In this document: positions 45,148 to 58,116 of the stretch, one piece after another
Layout of the letters: every line of letters begins with the position of its first letter
Numbering within the stretch: the stretch's first letter is position 1
Assembly (NCBI GenBank): GCA_015680905.1
Contig: CM027381.1
Span: forward strand, 69,739,501-69,803,500
Source: Coptis chinensis
Taxonomy: Eukaryota > Streptophyta > Magnoliopsida > Ranunculales > Ranunculaceae
Direction: 5' to 3'
DNA: 64,000 nt
The notes under the pieces: generated by a model
Told to the model about the DNA's origin: nothing
Database searches by the model: none
Seen by the model: only the letters and a program-made list of their open reading frames with translations
Made by a program: the position numbers and the translations under genes

Positions 45148-47160
45148 TTACAAGTGGTAGGTTTTGCTATTGTCTGGCTAAATATTACTTTGAGCACATA
45201 TATATTATTTTCTATCTTGCTTAATTTATACGGCGACCGAGTCTCTTTCTTATACAATATAAAACCTAAAAAAAAACATCCATTTCAAAAATCGCTTCAA
45301 TTTTTCATGTGTACGTTGGGCAGACTTTAACCCAACAAACAAGGTTAACGATGTCTACTGATTTTAGTGTACAATTTAACCATTTTTTTTCTTCTGGTAT
45401 TGATATGATTCAAATCGTTTTTATTTAACTCAACACTTTAATCCTTGCAGTCTATTTTGGAGGTGATTACAGATAAGTTAAGAGGCTTTTCAGAACTTAT
45501 CAACAATTGAAGATGGGCTTGAACGATGCTTTGTATGATGCATATGATGTGCTTGAGGGCTGAGCAGCTTAGCGTAATTAACCAACTACAATCTAAAAAA
45601 AGATTATAAACAACTTAATCTCATAAGGTATGTGGCTATATATATATATATATAAGTTTATTATTTATCCCAAAATTTGTGTTATTTTATAATATTGACG
45701 TATGGTAGATACAATGTTAGTTGCTTCTGACTTTTTTTTTTTTTTTTTTTTTTTTTTATATGCCTTAATCGATAAGTTACCAATTTTGTTTTTTTTCGAG
45801 TGGTTGATAAATGGACTTTTTTTTTTCAATTGATATTTTCTATATTATGGATTCCATTTGGTGAATAATCAAAACCAATTTTTTTGAATGTGTTGTTTTT
45901 TTCCCACCAATAAATGAACCTCATCATATGCTAAGTCATGCCTAAACTACTAATTTTTTTTGTTTCTTTTTTGTTAAAATTTTTCATCCTTTTGAGATTA
46001 AAAAAAATAAATTCAAATTTGAAATTATGAGATAGGAATGACCATTTATGTAGTTTTCTTTAACTTAATCAAGTGGAAGAGTCAACTTTTAAAGCTGTAG
46101 GGGTGATTGTGAGGAATTTATAGAAGTCTCTATAAAAAAATATTGAAAAAAAAAAAAAAAAAAAAAAAAACATGTGTATTCTCAAAACATGATTTATCAT
46201 AACCAAACTTTTAAATAGGGTTTTCAGCACAATATAACTATTCATATATCAATGTTGAGAAAAGTAAATAGTATATAGTGTTATAATCAGAAGAAGCAAT
46301 CAAACATGAATATGATAGCGCATGTCTTGTACACACACAAAGTGTAATGCTATTACAGGATAGTTAGTATGCATTTAGTTAGCCGTAAGCATAGTTGGTT
46401 ATTTTGATGAAATGTTTGGAATGTCGCCGAATATTTCGGTTTTTGACAAATTCGTAATTCCAGATGTTGTGTCGGAAAAATCTAATTTCAAAATGTTATT
46501 GTAATATAACGGAATAAGCACCGTAATTTTGATTTTTAAATTTCGCAGAATTACGAAGATTTCGAAATCTTAGACTATGGTTGTAAGTAAGAGTTTGGAA
46601 CAAAAAATGGATCAGATGGAGCCATAATATATATAATTGATATTTTTTTTATAATATTTAGATAAATATATTTTATTGATGGGAAGCTCATGTACAAAGG
46701 TTGTTATACTTGGTTACAACAGAAAGTTATTTAAAAATAAACATATGTACATAAATATTATTACAACACTCCGATCCACATGACTTGACCAGAGTAAAAT
46801 CCTCAGCATTTATTAGATGACCCAGCATCGGATGGAGGTAGCCGTAGTAGTATCTCGTTTTCCATTTTTCAGTAGACATATAAGGAATTAAAGATAGAGA
46901 TATAACACAATTGACTCTTCATTCATGGATGACTCCTACAATGTAGGTCAAAAACAATCAACGTTGCTATATTTTCTCGGTAGCAAATAAAGGAAATGAA
47001 TATTTAAATAATAACACACAAAAGTGTGTGTTGTCCATTTACCTAGAATTATTTTATTTTATTTTATTATTTTTTTTAAATGGTTGTATCTCAGTGTTAT
47101 TTTTGTTGGCTGAACCATCTTTTAGAAACCATTTCACCAGTTGCGAGTTGATTTCCCTAT
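45148..47160. other. AT-rich Helitron-associated non-coding stretch
   Basis: No gene is seen. The part to about 45635 is repeated in inverted orientation at 63029-63523. It contains an (AT)n tract near 45638-45655, a T-run at about 45731-45759 and an A-run at about 46146-46170. No hairpin plus CTRR end was found here, so the Helitron 3' end is not placed. Confidence 0.5.
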
Positions 47161-47165
47161 GTTTG

Positions 47166-48987
47166 TTAAAAATGTATAATTGTTAATGTAGTTAAATAAA
47201 TTTTTTTCGGGGGAAAAAAAGTAAAAATAAAAAAATAAAAGCATAACTTTACTTTCTCAACCACTTGACTATCTAAGTCAGTTTCTTCAGGGTAAACTTT
47301 GTCAATGGTAAATGATTCAAAAGTTTCCTTGGCACTGAAGCTGTTGATTTGCACTTGAAAGATGTAAGATCTTCCTTCAATTTTTTGAAACTCTATTGAA
47401 ACTGTATCGGGACCATTCGCTTGTTTTTTGGATATAAGAAATGTTTCAACTTATATACAAAGGATGTATTAATAAATTTTGAATTAGCTTGCCTTTTGGA
47501 TTAGGTCCAGCTCTTCGACCGACTTCATAAGCAAGTGTTCAGCATGCTTGTTGAAAGTGACAAAAGTGGTGATATCGAAGAAATCATTCACACACATTCG
47601 AAGCTTATACCTACTTTGAAATTAGAATGTATTGAAGGATGTAGTTGAATACATAAAGGAAAGACAGGTAAAATACGTAAGTTTTATTTTACAAACTGTT
47701 TCTCTGTGTCCACCTTACACTTGGAACAGCGTTTATCGGATTCAATTTGTGGGATAGTTATCTTACAACGTCTGCAACAATTGTAGAACCAATTAACACT
47801 ATATACCTTGTCTAATATGGCAAAGCAAGTATAGCTTGATTCGTTTTGTGATTCATCTCTTCCAAGTTCCTTTAATTTAGTTATGGTCACTCTTCTATCT
47901 CTAAGTAGTTCTTCTTCATAAAGATTTTCAGTGGGACCTTCCACCTCGAAGGAAATGTATGTACCTCGGATGGTAGTATGCACAAAAAAAAAAGTATGGA
48001 TCATAATGGGAATAGGAAAAAAAAATGCAAATGAATTGTAGTTTCCTAAATACGCAAACCAATTTAGGAAAAGGAAATTGAACCCAATGTAACACATTCA
48101 TTTATAGTGCTAATGAATATAGTTTATGTTAATTATTTTTTGGTAAAAAAATAATTTTATATAAATATATATATATAATTCACCTGCGCTTGTATTAAGC
48201 AACAACATCAATTTCCAGGTTGATATAGATTTTTGTCCCGCTAAGAGATGAAAGTGTAATTTTGTCTACAACAGAAACTGTATTAAAAACCTTTTTTATT
48301 GGATGAAATTTCAAATGTGATATAAATTTGACATTAATTAATATTCGTTACTAGCATAAATTGTAAACAATATAAATGTATATGTACCTTGATAATCTTT
48401 TGCATTCAGCGAAGTTGCTATAATGATCACATTATGCTTTGTCATAATGTCCTCTGGAGTTGATTTGCCCAGATCACCCCACAAAGCAATTGTTATTTCG
48501 GTGCCGCTAAAGGTTGGGTAGACTTAATTAAGTTACAACAATATGTTTGTTTTGTTAACTAAAGATATAAATGTTTCACTCACTTCTTATCAATGTCTCT
48601 GACTTCAAATGAATCACAAATGGATGCACCACCAGACGATAGGTTGTTGCTAACATCACATCAAATCTTTGAATGAGGTAGATTTTGTCTTCTTCTATCA
48701 CATTTCCTTTTGCAAAAATGTCAAATTCTTTAAAAAATTTCAATACCAATTTTGCATGTATGTGAGTTCCCTATTCATAAAGAATAAAAAAAAAGTTATT
48801 TTTTTTAAACAATCTTAAAACTAATGTGACCAATTACCTGAACATCTAATAGCAAAAAGTCTCTGCTTAAGACATTGTTGTTATTCCAGTTAATTGACTC
48901 CCACATTCTTGTTACACGAACCTTAACTTTCCACTTATCTGTACTTGTACGGAGGTTAGCAAGGAATTGACATGCTTGTGCTGCCAT
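47166..48987 (-). pseudogene. Helitron RPA70-like single-strand DNA-binding protein gene
   Basis: A multi-exon gene on the minus strand. Exon 1 (48987-48838) starts MAAQACQFLANLRTSTDKWK. Exon 2 (from 48770) has GTHIHAKLVLKFFKEFDIF. Exon 3 (48506-48388) has GTEITIALWGDLGKSTPED. A later exon near 48190-48290 has LSSLSGTKIYINLEI. Then come the zinc-finger region (NCCRRCKITIPQ... RCSKCKVD, near 47700-47800) and the YKLRMCVNDFFDITTFVTFN block. These are the OB folds and C-terminal zinc fold of plant Helitron RPA-like proteins. A one-base shift near 48657 and a stop near 48203 suggest it is dead. Splice sites are mostly good GT-AG. Confidence 0.8.
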
Positions 48988-49229
48988 TTGGCGGAATTAG
49001 TTTTCTGAAGTGGAATGGACATTTTTTTTTTCTTTTTTCTTTTTTAAAAATGAATCACTTTAATGAACTCATAACTTTAAAGAGAGAGTGGAGAGATTAT
49101 ATAAGTTTTTGCATCAACAAAGTAAGGTAATCTAGTCTATATGCCAACGCAGGACAACTTAGCTAATAATAAATTTTAATTAGACAAAGTACATTTTTTT
49201 TTGACAATGAATTTGTTGTCAATATACGT

Positions 49230-50223
49230 CAAGATTTAGATATGTACTGCAGATATGTAAATTTAAGTCCCGCCCGTGATAACAATGTGCGGCTCAGAGC
49301 TGTTCGATCCCACCCTAACTATGCAACCTACTAATTTTTTATTTTTAACTTTTGTTTTCTCCCCTACAATATTATTATTGTCTCTTAGCATGATTGAGTG
49401 GGGTTGTGTTCCATGAACTGTGGATGATAAATCTGATTAACAATAATTTTGTTTGACACAGAAAACAATAATTTAATGTGTCATGGACACTGATGGCTCT
49501 TTACATTGTTTCAACTATTTAATAACTTTATTGTGTCCGAACTCAAGATTTAGATATGTACTACAGATATGTAAATTTAAGTCCCGCCCGTGACAACAAT
49601 GTGCGGCTCAGAGCTGTTCGATCCCACTCTTACTATGCAACCTACTAATTTTATATTTTAAACTTTTTTTTGCTCCCCTACAATGTTATTATTGCCTTTT
49701 AGCATGATTGAGTAGGGTTGTGATCTATCAACTGTGGATGATAAATTTGATTAACAATAATTTCGTTTGACACGGAAAACAATAATTTAAAGTGTCACGA
49801 ACATAGATGTCTCTTTACATTATGTACACTATTTGACAACTTTATTGCTGCCGACGTCAAGATTCAGATATGTACTACAGATATGTAAATTTAAGTCTCG
49901 CCCGTGATAACAATGTGCGCTTCAAAGCTGTTTGATCCCACCCTCACTACGCAACCAACTAATTTTATATTTTTAACTTTTTTTTGCTCCCTATAATGTT
50001 ATTATTGTCTCTTAGCATGATTGAGTGGGGTTGTGTTCTATCAACTGTGGATGATAAATCTGATTAACAATAATTTCGTTTGACACAGAAAACAATAATT
50101 TAATGTGTCACGGACACTCATGGTTCTATACATTGTGTCAACTATTTAATAACTATATTGTTGTTGACCTCAAGATTTAGATATGTTCTGCAAATATGTA
50201 ATTTAAGTTTTGCCCGTGATGAC
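49230..50223. repeat. 314-bp tandem array, copies 1 to 4 (part)
   Basis: Units start at 49230, 49544, 49858 and 50171 with CAAGATT(T/C)AGATATGT. The period is 313-314 bases. Shared words include CCCGCCCGTGATAACAATGTG and AGCATGATTGAGT. The fourth unit is cut after 53 bases by the gypsy element and continues at 60540. Non-coding. A related, more degenerate block lies in the 1.6-kb repeats at 33-37 kb. Confidence 0.9.
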
Positions 50224-50652
50224 TATATGAACCTAAAAGATCTCTTCTCAGATACTCTATTCACTTTCTAAACACCAATGTATGAACCTCACTCTCTTCT
50301 CAGAAAACTCTCTCACTCTCTTTTTTATTTTTTTCCTCCCTTTTTCTCTTGTTCTACTGTTCTTTTTATATCCTCTTCCACCCTCTTCCTGTTCATTGAT
50401 CCCCTTTCTCATCCCCTGGCCATGCTCTTCCCACCTGTCTCTTTAGGGTTACCGCGGCCTTGCTACCGTGCTTCCCTCCCATCTTTCCTTATCTCACATC
50501 TGTTCTCACTTGGTGATCCTCCTAACGTCATTAACTGCTGACATCACTTTAGGGTTCTGCGGCTATGATCCCCTGCATCGCGCTCCTACTTCCTTACTTT
50601 GCTCTAGGCCAGGTCGGCTGCCACCTTACTAGTCATAAAATGGGTTGATACA
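50224..50652 (-). repeat. 3' LTR of the full-length gypsy
   Basis: 429 bp, bounded by TATATGAACC (TGTATGAACC in the partner) and GATACA. The polypurine tract GAGAGGGGGCATT (minus strand) lies immediately inside, at 50653-50665. The LTR holds an internal partial duplication of its TATGAACCT..CTCTTCTCAGA segment. Confidence 0.88.
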
Positions 50653-51317
50653 AATGCCCCCTCTCGGCCCTCGGATAGATATAGGTCCGTGGGCCGAGAC
50701 CCAACAACTGGCTAGTCGTAGAGTTGTCTTGTCTGTGACTCTTTGTTCAAATACGAATCATTATCTTCTCTGACAGCCATGTTCTACCTCCTGTCTTGAC
50801 CCTTGAACCCCTTCCACGTGTCCTTAGGCACGTGTCCTACGGCTCATGCCTAACTGATCCTGCCTCTTCGATTCTCGTGAAGACACGAGTCCCCATTTGG
50901 GTGGTCTGTGCCTCTGCTTTCGTATTTTTCCATGCCCATTCTACCCTTGTCTCATCAAATCCCGCCCAAACGTCTTTTCATGCACCTCTTCATTTCCCAA
51001 ACTCTTCATTTTTCCTTTTCATGCATAACCCTTTCTTTTCCCCTTACCTTCTTCTCCCACTTTCTCAACTTTTCCAACCTTTCTTCATACTTCTACCGGT
51101 GAAGCCCTCTCAACACCTCGCTTCTGCGCCTCCGACATTCCTTGCTTGGCAACTGCTCTACCCCTATCAGTTTTGTGTTTTTCCCTCTCGTTTCAATCTT
51201 GGTACACATTAGTTGAACGCGTTTATTTTTCTATTTTCATTGTTCATTCCCCTATTTCCTCATCGGGTGCCATACCCTTGTCTTGCTTCTCTCCTCCTCC
51301 AACTGCTTGCTTTTACC

Positions 51318-53594
51318 ATGTCAGACTCTGATTCTGGTGGCTCATCCGCTACCAGATCTGTCAGATCTATGTCCTCGGCTATGTCTTCACCCCATAGATC
51401 TGCTGACTCCTCCCCCACATCTGGATCTTCCAGCCTCGTCGCCGATCCATTTGAATCCCCTTCTCCCGCGCCCACTCATCCGTCCGCTGCCCCTTCTACC
51501 TCTGGGAGACAGTTTGCGCTTCCTTCCCCACCATCCTAATATCGCCGACCTAACCTAGCTGCGGTCCAAGCGGCTTATGGCATTCCTAATGATGTGATCT
51601 TAGAACACGTGCCTGGTGTCACCCACTTTCCTCATCTAGTCCCACCGCGGCCAGGTTATCTAGTAGTCTCCGTGGGGCAGATAGCTGCTTGGTTACGCTT
51701 CCCCCTATCTCTATTAGATGTTGAGATTTGCAACCACTTCAATATCCTGCTCTGCTAGGGCATCGACAACTTCTAGCGGATCATGTATGCCACCAACTAC
51801 TATAACAAGTCGCACACTCCACAAATTCGCCTCCATGACATCACTGCCCACTACTTCCTCAAGAAAAGCACCAAGTTTGGGAGTATAGGATACCAATCCT
51901 TTTGTGTACGTCTGCGGAAGAAATCTTTCGTCCTCTGCGTGACCACTGTTGATAAAGTCTGGCACCACTACCCACTGTATGTTTTAGGGAGCTTCCTTTC
52001 TGCAGACCTTCCCCCTGAAGTAACCTGAGGCAATTTCACTTTCTTAGAAGCGGTGAGTGTGGTTAGTTGTTCTACTTGGTCTCCTGAGAACCCCACTGTA
52101 CTAATACGTATCCTCTTTCATGTGTCTCAGGTTAGATTCCCGATTCGCTGTCCCAGATATACGTTGGTGTCTCTTCTGATATTTTCTCCAAGCTCCGCGA
52201 CCTAGGGAGCGGCTAGTGCAGCGTTCTTGGCATCGACCTGGATAAAGGCAACCCACTCCTTTTTGATCCTTCCCTCAAAGACATTGGCAAGTACTAGGGT
52301 CCTCTTTACAGATTGCCACCGCCAAAAGAACGAAAAACCAAACCTTCTCCACCCAAAGCCCATAAGGCAAAGCGCCCTGTTCATAGATCTTTTGGCTATA
52401 CCACCAAGATTTCTCGATCCAAAGTGCTCTCCCAGAAAGCAGCTGCCACCACAGCCCCCACATCTCCTACTGGTTCTCCCTCCATTGCGCCCAGCAACAT
52501 TCCCCGGTCATACTCCTTCATCGCTGATTGGGAGAACGAATTTTCTAACCCCATTGCCACTACCGCTGCCATGGATGTGTCTAAGCTCAAACTTTAGGAT
52601 AACGATTCTGACGGCGATGCCCCTACCGTTGTTGCCGCCAAGGGCCCTCCCGCCAAAAAGGCTAAGGTCACCGCCTCCACCACTTCCGCCAGTGAAGCAC
52701 GATAGGGATCACCGCGGCCCGTGGCTCCACCACCCCACTCTGGGAAGGAGACTGTTCCCATTGGTCCCCTGCCCCCAGGGCTAGTAGAAATCTGGCATCC
52801 ACAATTCAAGGCTAGAGATCGGGACATCACCACTCGCGACTCTGCGTTAGATAATCCGGTGGTGGCCGCGTCCCTGTTCTTCAGCTCCCATCTCCCCAGG
52901 GATCAATCTTATGGGGATTCTGGCTCCTTCTCCTCCCACAGGGCTTTGATCTACACCGACTGGGAAAGGGTATGTCCTTCACCTTTTTAGTTTTCCTTCA
53001 TTGTCATTTGAGTTTCTCTAACCTTGTCCTTACTTCCAGCTGAGCCTCGATGTCGTCTATGTCACACGCGACCTAACCAATACCCTGGACGCCCTAGAAT
53101 CTGTGAAAAATGAGATCCACGGTCTTGAGGGGTGGAAGGCAAAGTATGCCCAGCTGGAGAAGGAAAGAGATGACACCCGCCTCTCAGCGCTCAACCATCA
53201 CAAGGACTTCCAGCGCACTGAGCAAGCCCACTAGGACTATGTGGTTGGCGTCACGTCACAGCTGGAGAGCCAGAGGGAGGCTGATCGAGTCGCAGTGCAA
53301 GCTGTCTTAGAGAAGTCACTGACGGAGGTCGCTGAACATTTCAAGGCTTTAGCCTCTAAGAAGATTGCCAGGGAGCTAAAGTAACAATTGGAGGCCCTGA
53401 CAGCTGCCGGATGCCTCCTCCCAGCTCAGACTCCCGCCTTGGCCATTCCAGACCCTACAACCCCTCCCTCGACAGCCGAGCCAGAGGCCGCTATCCATCC
53501 TGGGGTAGCGACCTCCCCCATTGATGTTGATGCAGCTGTTATGGGTGAGGATGGGGGGCAGCCTTCTGCAGATGTAACTGAAGATCCCAAGTGA
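51318..53594 (+). pseudogene. Gypsy fossil: antisense coding unit between pol and 3' LTR
   Basis: The unit runs opposite to this element's gag-pol. It has a Ser/Pro-rich leader (MSDSDSGGSSATRSVRSMS), then a conserved block with AAYGIPNDVILEHVP, KKSTKFGSIGYQSFCV and DKVWHHYPLYVLGSFLSADL. Later come a Pro/Lys-rich part, a block containing ASLFFSSHLPRDQSYGDSG and YTDWERV, and a coiled-coil-like stretch (about 53050-53400) before an acidic end. The same modules in the same order occur at 29738-31976 in the other gypsy. Conservation in two families that differ in LTR sequence suggests it was once useful to the elements. Function unknown. Decayed. Confidence 0.7.
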
Positions 53595-53819
53595 CCATCT
53601 TTTTGGTGTAATTTCACTTTAGGCCTGGTATTTCTGGGTACTCCCAGCAGGGCATAATAGACATAATTTCCAGTCAAACACTTGTTTCAGATATGTTTTC
53701 TGATTTGCATATCAAATTTTGCTTAATGCATTGCCATGACTCATTATTGCAACCGGGGTACCATGCCAGTACTTGTCTATCAGACACATGCATCCTTCCA
53801 TACCATTTCTCTAACCACT

Positions 53820-54490
53820 GCTAATGTTGTTTGGGGGCAGCTCAATTCCCCCTCGTTAGGTTCGAACCTCGTAGTCCGCGAATACTTCATCCCCACGTGG
53901 ACTATGGAGATGTTGGGGTAGGTCAGTTTAGTCCCCAAATTAAATTCAGGTCTCGTCATCCGCGAAGGGTTCACTCTCTCCACTGCCCTGGAGATTTCCC
54001 CCAAGTTGAACATGGAGATGTTGGGGGCAGGTCAGTTTAGCCTCCAAGTTCAATTTGGGCCTCGTGGTCCACAGAGGGTTCACTCTCTCCGCTGCCCTGG
54101 AGATGTTAGGGGTGACCTAGGTTTGCCCCCAAGTTGAACATGGAGATGTTGGGGGCAGGTCAGTTTAGCCCCCAAGTTGAATTTGGGCCTCGTGGTCCGC
54201 AAAGGGTTCACTCTCTCCGCTGCCTTGGAGATGTTGGGGGCGACTCGGGTTGCCCCCAAGTTGAACATGGAGATGTTAGGGGCTGGTCAGTTTAGCCCCC
54301 AAGTTGAATTCGGGCCTCGTGGTCTATGGAGGGTTCACTCACTCCACTGCCTTGGAGATGTTGGGGGCGACCCGAGTTGCCCCCAAGTTAAACATGGAGA
54401 TTTTGGGGGCAGGTCAGTTTAACCCCCAAGTTGAATATGGAGATGTTGGGGGCAGATCAATCCAACCCCCAAGTTGAGTTTGGACCTCAT
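53820..54490. repeat. 127-bp minisatellite in the gypsy tail
   Basis: GGTCAGTTTAG recurs at about 53921, 54030, 54158, 54285 and 54412, giving periods of 109, 128, 127 and 127 bases. Units contain TTCACTCTCTCCGCTGCC and GGAGATGTTGGGGGC. It is non-coding, lies between the end of pol and the antisense unit, and is positioned like the repeated GGGCAAAATGAGT tract of the other gypsy. Confidence 0.85.
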
Positions 54491-54673
54491 CGTCCGCGGT
54501 CTTCGGTGTACTCCATATACGAACGAATAAACATGAATCAGATAGAGGAAAATTGCTATCATTTTCATTGACATTCTAAAGGGTTCAAAATATCATTACA
54601 AAGCTTGATGCTCTCATATTACGAAGCAACTAGACTTCCATTTCATACTACCAAAGACTGTATACAAAATTAC

Positions 54674-56112
54674 TCATGGAACTTTTTCAACATCCTGATA
54701 TTCCACGGTCGCTTGATGCTCTCCTTCAGGGGTGTCTGCAACTTGTAGGCCCCGGTCGCTCCAGCCTCTACCACCATATATGGTCCCTCCCAGTTGGGGC
54801 CCAACTTTCCATCTATCTCTTTCTTGGTGAATGGGGATCACCCGCCGAAGCACTCGGTCACCAACACTAAATTTTTGCGGCTTCACCTACTTGTTATGTT
54901 GTCTTAGCAGTCTCCTGTGGTACTCTTCCAATTTGAGGCGTGCGGTGTCTCTCCTTTCCTTTGTAAGATTCAGTTCCCCGGCTAGTACTATACTGTTAAC
55001 TCCTGTTTCAACAACTTTGGTCCTGGTTGTTTCGGCCATCATTTCCACCGGAACCACGGCCTCCACTCTATAAGCCATAGCGAACGGCGATTCCCCAGTA
55101 GACGTCTGCGGAGTCGTGTGGTATGCCCAGAGTACCCTGTGCAACTCTTCTGCCCACGACCCTTTGTACTCCTCCAACTTTTTCTTCAGATTATCCAATA
55201 TAACTCTGTTTGAGGACTCTACCTGCCCATTCCCCTCTGGATTGTTGGGGGTCGAGAATCCTTGCTTTATCCCAAATGCTTGGAGGAATGCTTTCACTTT
55301 TCCCCCTATAAACTGGGTCCCGTTATCCACGATGATGGTGTGTGGGAGTCCGAACCTACATATGATGTTTTCCCATAGGAACTTTCTCACTTGTTCCTCT
55401 TTTACCTGTTGCAGAGCCACGCCCTCGACCCATTTTGTAAAGTAATCTATTGCAGCCAGCATAAACCTTCTTTTGCTGCTTGCCATGGGCAGGGGTTCGA
55501 TGATGTCCAACGCCCACATAGCAAATGACCATGAACTATATACTTAGTGCAAGGGCTCAGTTGGCGCGTGTATCAGCGGTGCAAAACTCTGGCATTTCTT
55601 GCACCTCTTGGCATATTCGGTGGCATCCTCTTCATGCGAGGTAAAAAATACCCCTGTGCTAGCAGCCGGTGCACCGTAGTTCTCCTGGCCGAATGACTCC
55701 CACAATCCCCTTTGTGAATGTCCCCCAACACCTCTTGCACCTTCTGTGGTCCCAGGCATTTTAGCAATGGTCTACCGACATTATGCCGATAAAAGTCTCC
55801 ATCCAGTAATGTGTACCTCTGCGACACCTGTTCCATTCTCCTCCTTTCTCGCTTGTCCTCTATCTCTATCCCTGAAAGAAAACTCTTAATAGGCTCCATC
55901 CATCCTGGCTCGTGGTCAGTAGTTAACCATACCCCTTTTTCCTTTGCAGTGCTCGGTTTGCTCAGTACCCTGAATTCGATGGATCTGCCCTTAGTTCCAG
56001 GATGTACCGCGGCAACATATGCCAATGCATTGGTGTGTCTGTTCTCTCCCCTGCCTAGATGAGCAAAACTGATCCTCTCGGATTTTTTTGCCCTTCTCCG
56101 TAATACATCCAA
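54674..56112 (-). pseudogene. Gypsy fossil: integrase and end of pol
   Basis: On the minus strand: the zinc-binding region near 55780-55570 with CKKCQSFAPLIHAPTEP, and a catalytic core with MWALDIIEPLPMA, IIVDNGTQFIGGKVKAF and NNPEGNGQVESSN. The C-terminal piece begins KFSVGDRVLRRVIP (54886 down). These align closely with the same blocks at 27.7-29.1 kb. No chromodomain is seen. Decayed. Confidence 0.84.
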
Positions 56113-56143
56113 GTAATTCGCTTGGACATTGGGCCGCGAACCC

Positions 56144-56443
56144 TCAATTGACCTGACATATTACCAAGTTTGAATCTGAATACACTGTCAGTTCTCTCAC
56201 CCCCAGATCCCTAGCTAAGTCCAAACCTGCTATTACTGCCTCATATTCAGACTCATTGTTTGACGCAGCAAAACCCGGTTTCATTGATAACTCAAGGCGT
56301 GTATTCTCAGGTGTGACCAACACCACCCCAATTCCATTCCTTGTGTCGGTAGCATACCCATCTACAAATACTCTCCATCCGTTCCACATGTCCCAAGGAT
56401 CCAGAGGGTCGCGGTTTTGGTCCACTTCTTGTTCCATAATCAT
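56144..56443 (-). pseudogene. Gypsy fossil: archaeal-like RNase H
   Basis: WRVFVDGYATDTRNGIGVVL, ASNNESEYEAVIAGL and TVYSDSNLVICQ carry the Asp, Glu and Asp positions of the second RNase H. This confirms Tat-lineage membership. Confidence 0.82.
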
Positions 56444-56476
56444 CTCTTCCCCCCAGGTGGGATCCTCAGCTGGAAA

Positions 56477-57700
56477 CTAGGACATAAACTCTGCTATGGC
56501 TTGCGCCTTTTCAGCGGTCTTGGTTTGATACTCAATGTCGTACGAACTCAGCATTACCGCCCATTTCAACATTCTACCTGATTTCTCCGCCTTCAGGGCC
56601 TGCGGCAGGTTGGTCACCACCACCACCGAGTGAGCATCAAAATAAAATTTTAATTTCAACGCCGAAAAGATCAAAGCCAAGGCAAACTTCTCAATTATGC
56701 TGTATCTTGTTTCAGCGTCCAACATGGTCTTGCTCTGGAAGTACACTGGCCTCTTTGCCTTGTCTACTATCCTGATTAGCACTAACCTTATTGCATGTTT
56801 TGATACCCCCAAGTACAAATACAATTTCTCCCCTGCCCTGGGCGCAATAAGATCGGTGCCTTCCCTAAATACTCTTTCAACTCTTGGAAAGACCTTTCGC
56901 ATGCTGCGGTCCACTGAAAGTCGGTCGTCCTTCTCAAGAGTAGGTATAGAGGCCGGCATTTATCCGAGGACTTTGATATAAACCTGTTGAGAGCCATGAC
57001 CCTCCCAGCCAATTTCTGCACCTCTTTCACATTCTGCAGGGATGACATTTCCAACAAAGTCCTTATCTAGTTCGGGTTCACTTCTATTCCGCGGTAGGTG
57101 ACAATGTATCCCAAAAACTTCCCAGATGTCACCCCAAACGTGCACTTCTCTAGGTTCAATATCAGCTTGTGTCTTCGTAGTATAGAGAAAGTTTCACTTA
57201 GCCCCGCCAGATGCTCGTCCTCAGTCATACTCTTCTCTACCATGTCATCTATATAAATTTCCATTCCCTTTCTAATCTTGCTTTCAAACATCTTCTCCCT
57301 CACTCTCTGAAATGTTGCCCCCACATTCTTTAGCCCAAAAGGTATTATGGTATAACAGTATGTTCCCCCTTCCACTATGAACGCGGTCTTCTCTTGGTCG
57401 GGGCCGTACATCAATACCTGATTGTAGCCCATCGACGCATCCATGAATGAGAAAATCTTGAATTCTGCAGTTCAGCTCACCAATTCATCTATTCGTGGGA
57501 TTGGATAGCAGTCCTTTGGACACTCCTTGTTGATGTCCGTAAAATCCACACACATTCTTACCTTCCTGTTCTTTTTAGGGACTGCCATTATGTTCAACAG
57601 CCACTCAGTAAACTTGCATTCGTGGATGATACCCGCGTCCTTCAGCTTTTTTACCTCATCCTGAATTCCTTGCGCGTGCTACGGTTTCACGCTCCTCATC
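56477..57700 (-). pseudogene. Gypsy fossil: reverse transcriptase and first RNase H
   Basis: RT blocks on the minus strand include MDASMGYNQVLMYGPDQEKT, PFGLKNVGATFQRV and IYIDDMVEKSMTED. The Ty3-type RNase H (about 56960-56480) has YFQSKTMLDAETRYS. The arrangement mirrors 26.2-27.4 kb in the other element. Decayed. Confidence 0.84.
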
Positions 57701-58116
57701 TTCTGCTGTACTGGTTGGACACCTTCCCTTATATGCAATCTATGGCATGTGAACTCCGGGTCTAATCCCGCCAAATCTTCAATCGTCCATGCAAACACAT
57801 CGCTGTTCTCAGTCAATAAGGCAATCAACTTCATTTTCTAACTTTCTGACAAACTTGTCCCCACATTCACAAACTTCTCTTCCTCCGCGACCCTGACATT
57901 CACTACTTTAATCTCATCCATTGTCTTGGTCCCAACGAGCGGCTCTTTCTCGCCGGCCACGGTCTGTAATTGCTATGCAGACTTGTCATCCTTCTCAGAT
58001 GCCTCTTTCTCTGGTGCGCTGACTAGCCCTTTCGCAGTCACCTGTTGAATGTTTTGAGCCGCAACTTGATCACCTCTTATCTCATATGTTCTTCCATTAG
58101 TTGGGAAGCGGATCAC

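Noticed and set aside
45148-49200. Helitron 3' hairpin and CTRR end
   Set aside because: Several CTAG or CTAAT words exist, but none has a convincing GC hairpin 8-12 bases before it, so no end was called.
50278-50541. Open frame in the gypsy LTR as a gene
   Set aside because: It is pyrimidine-rich LTR sequence repeated at the other LTR; there is no domain.
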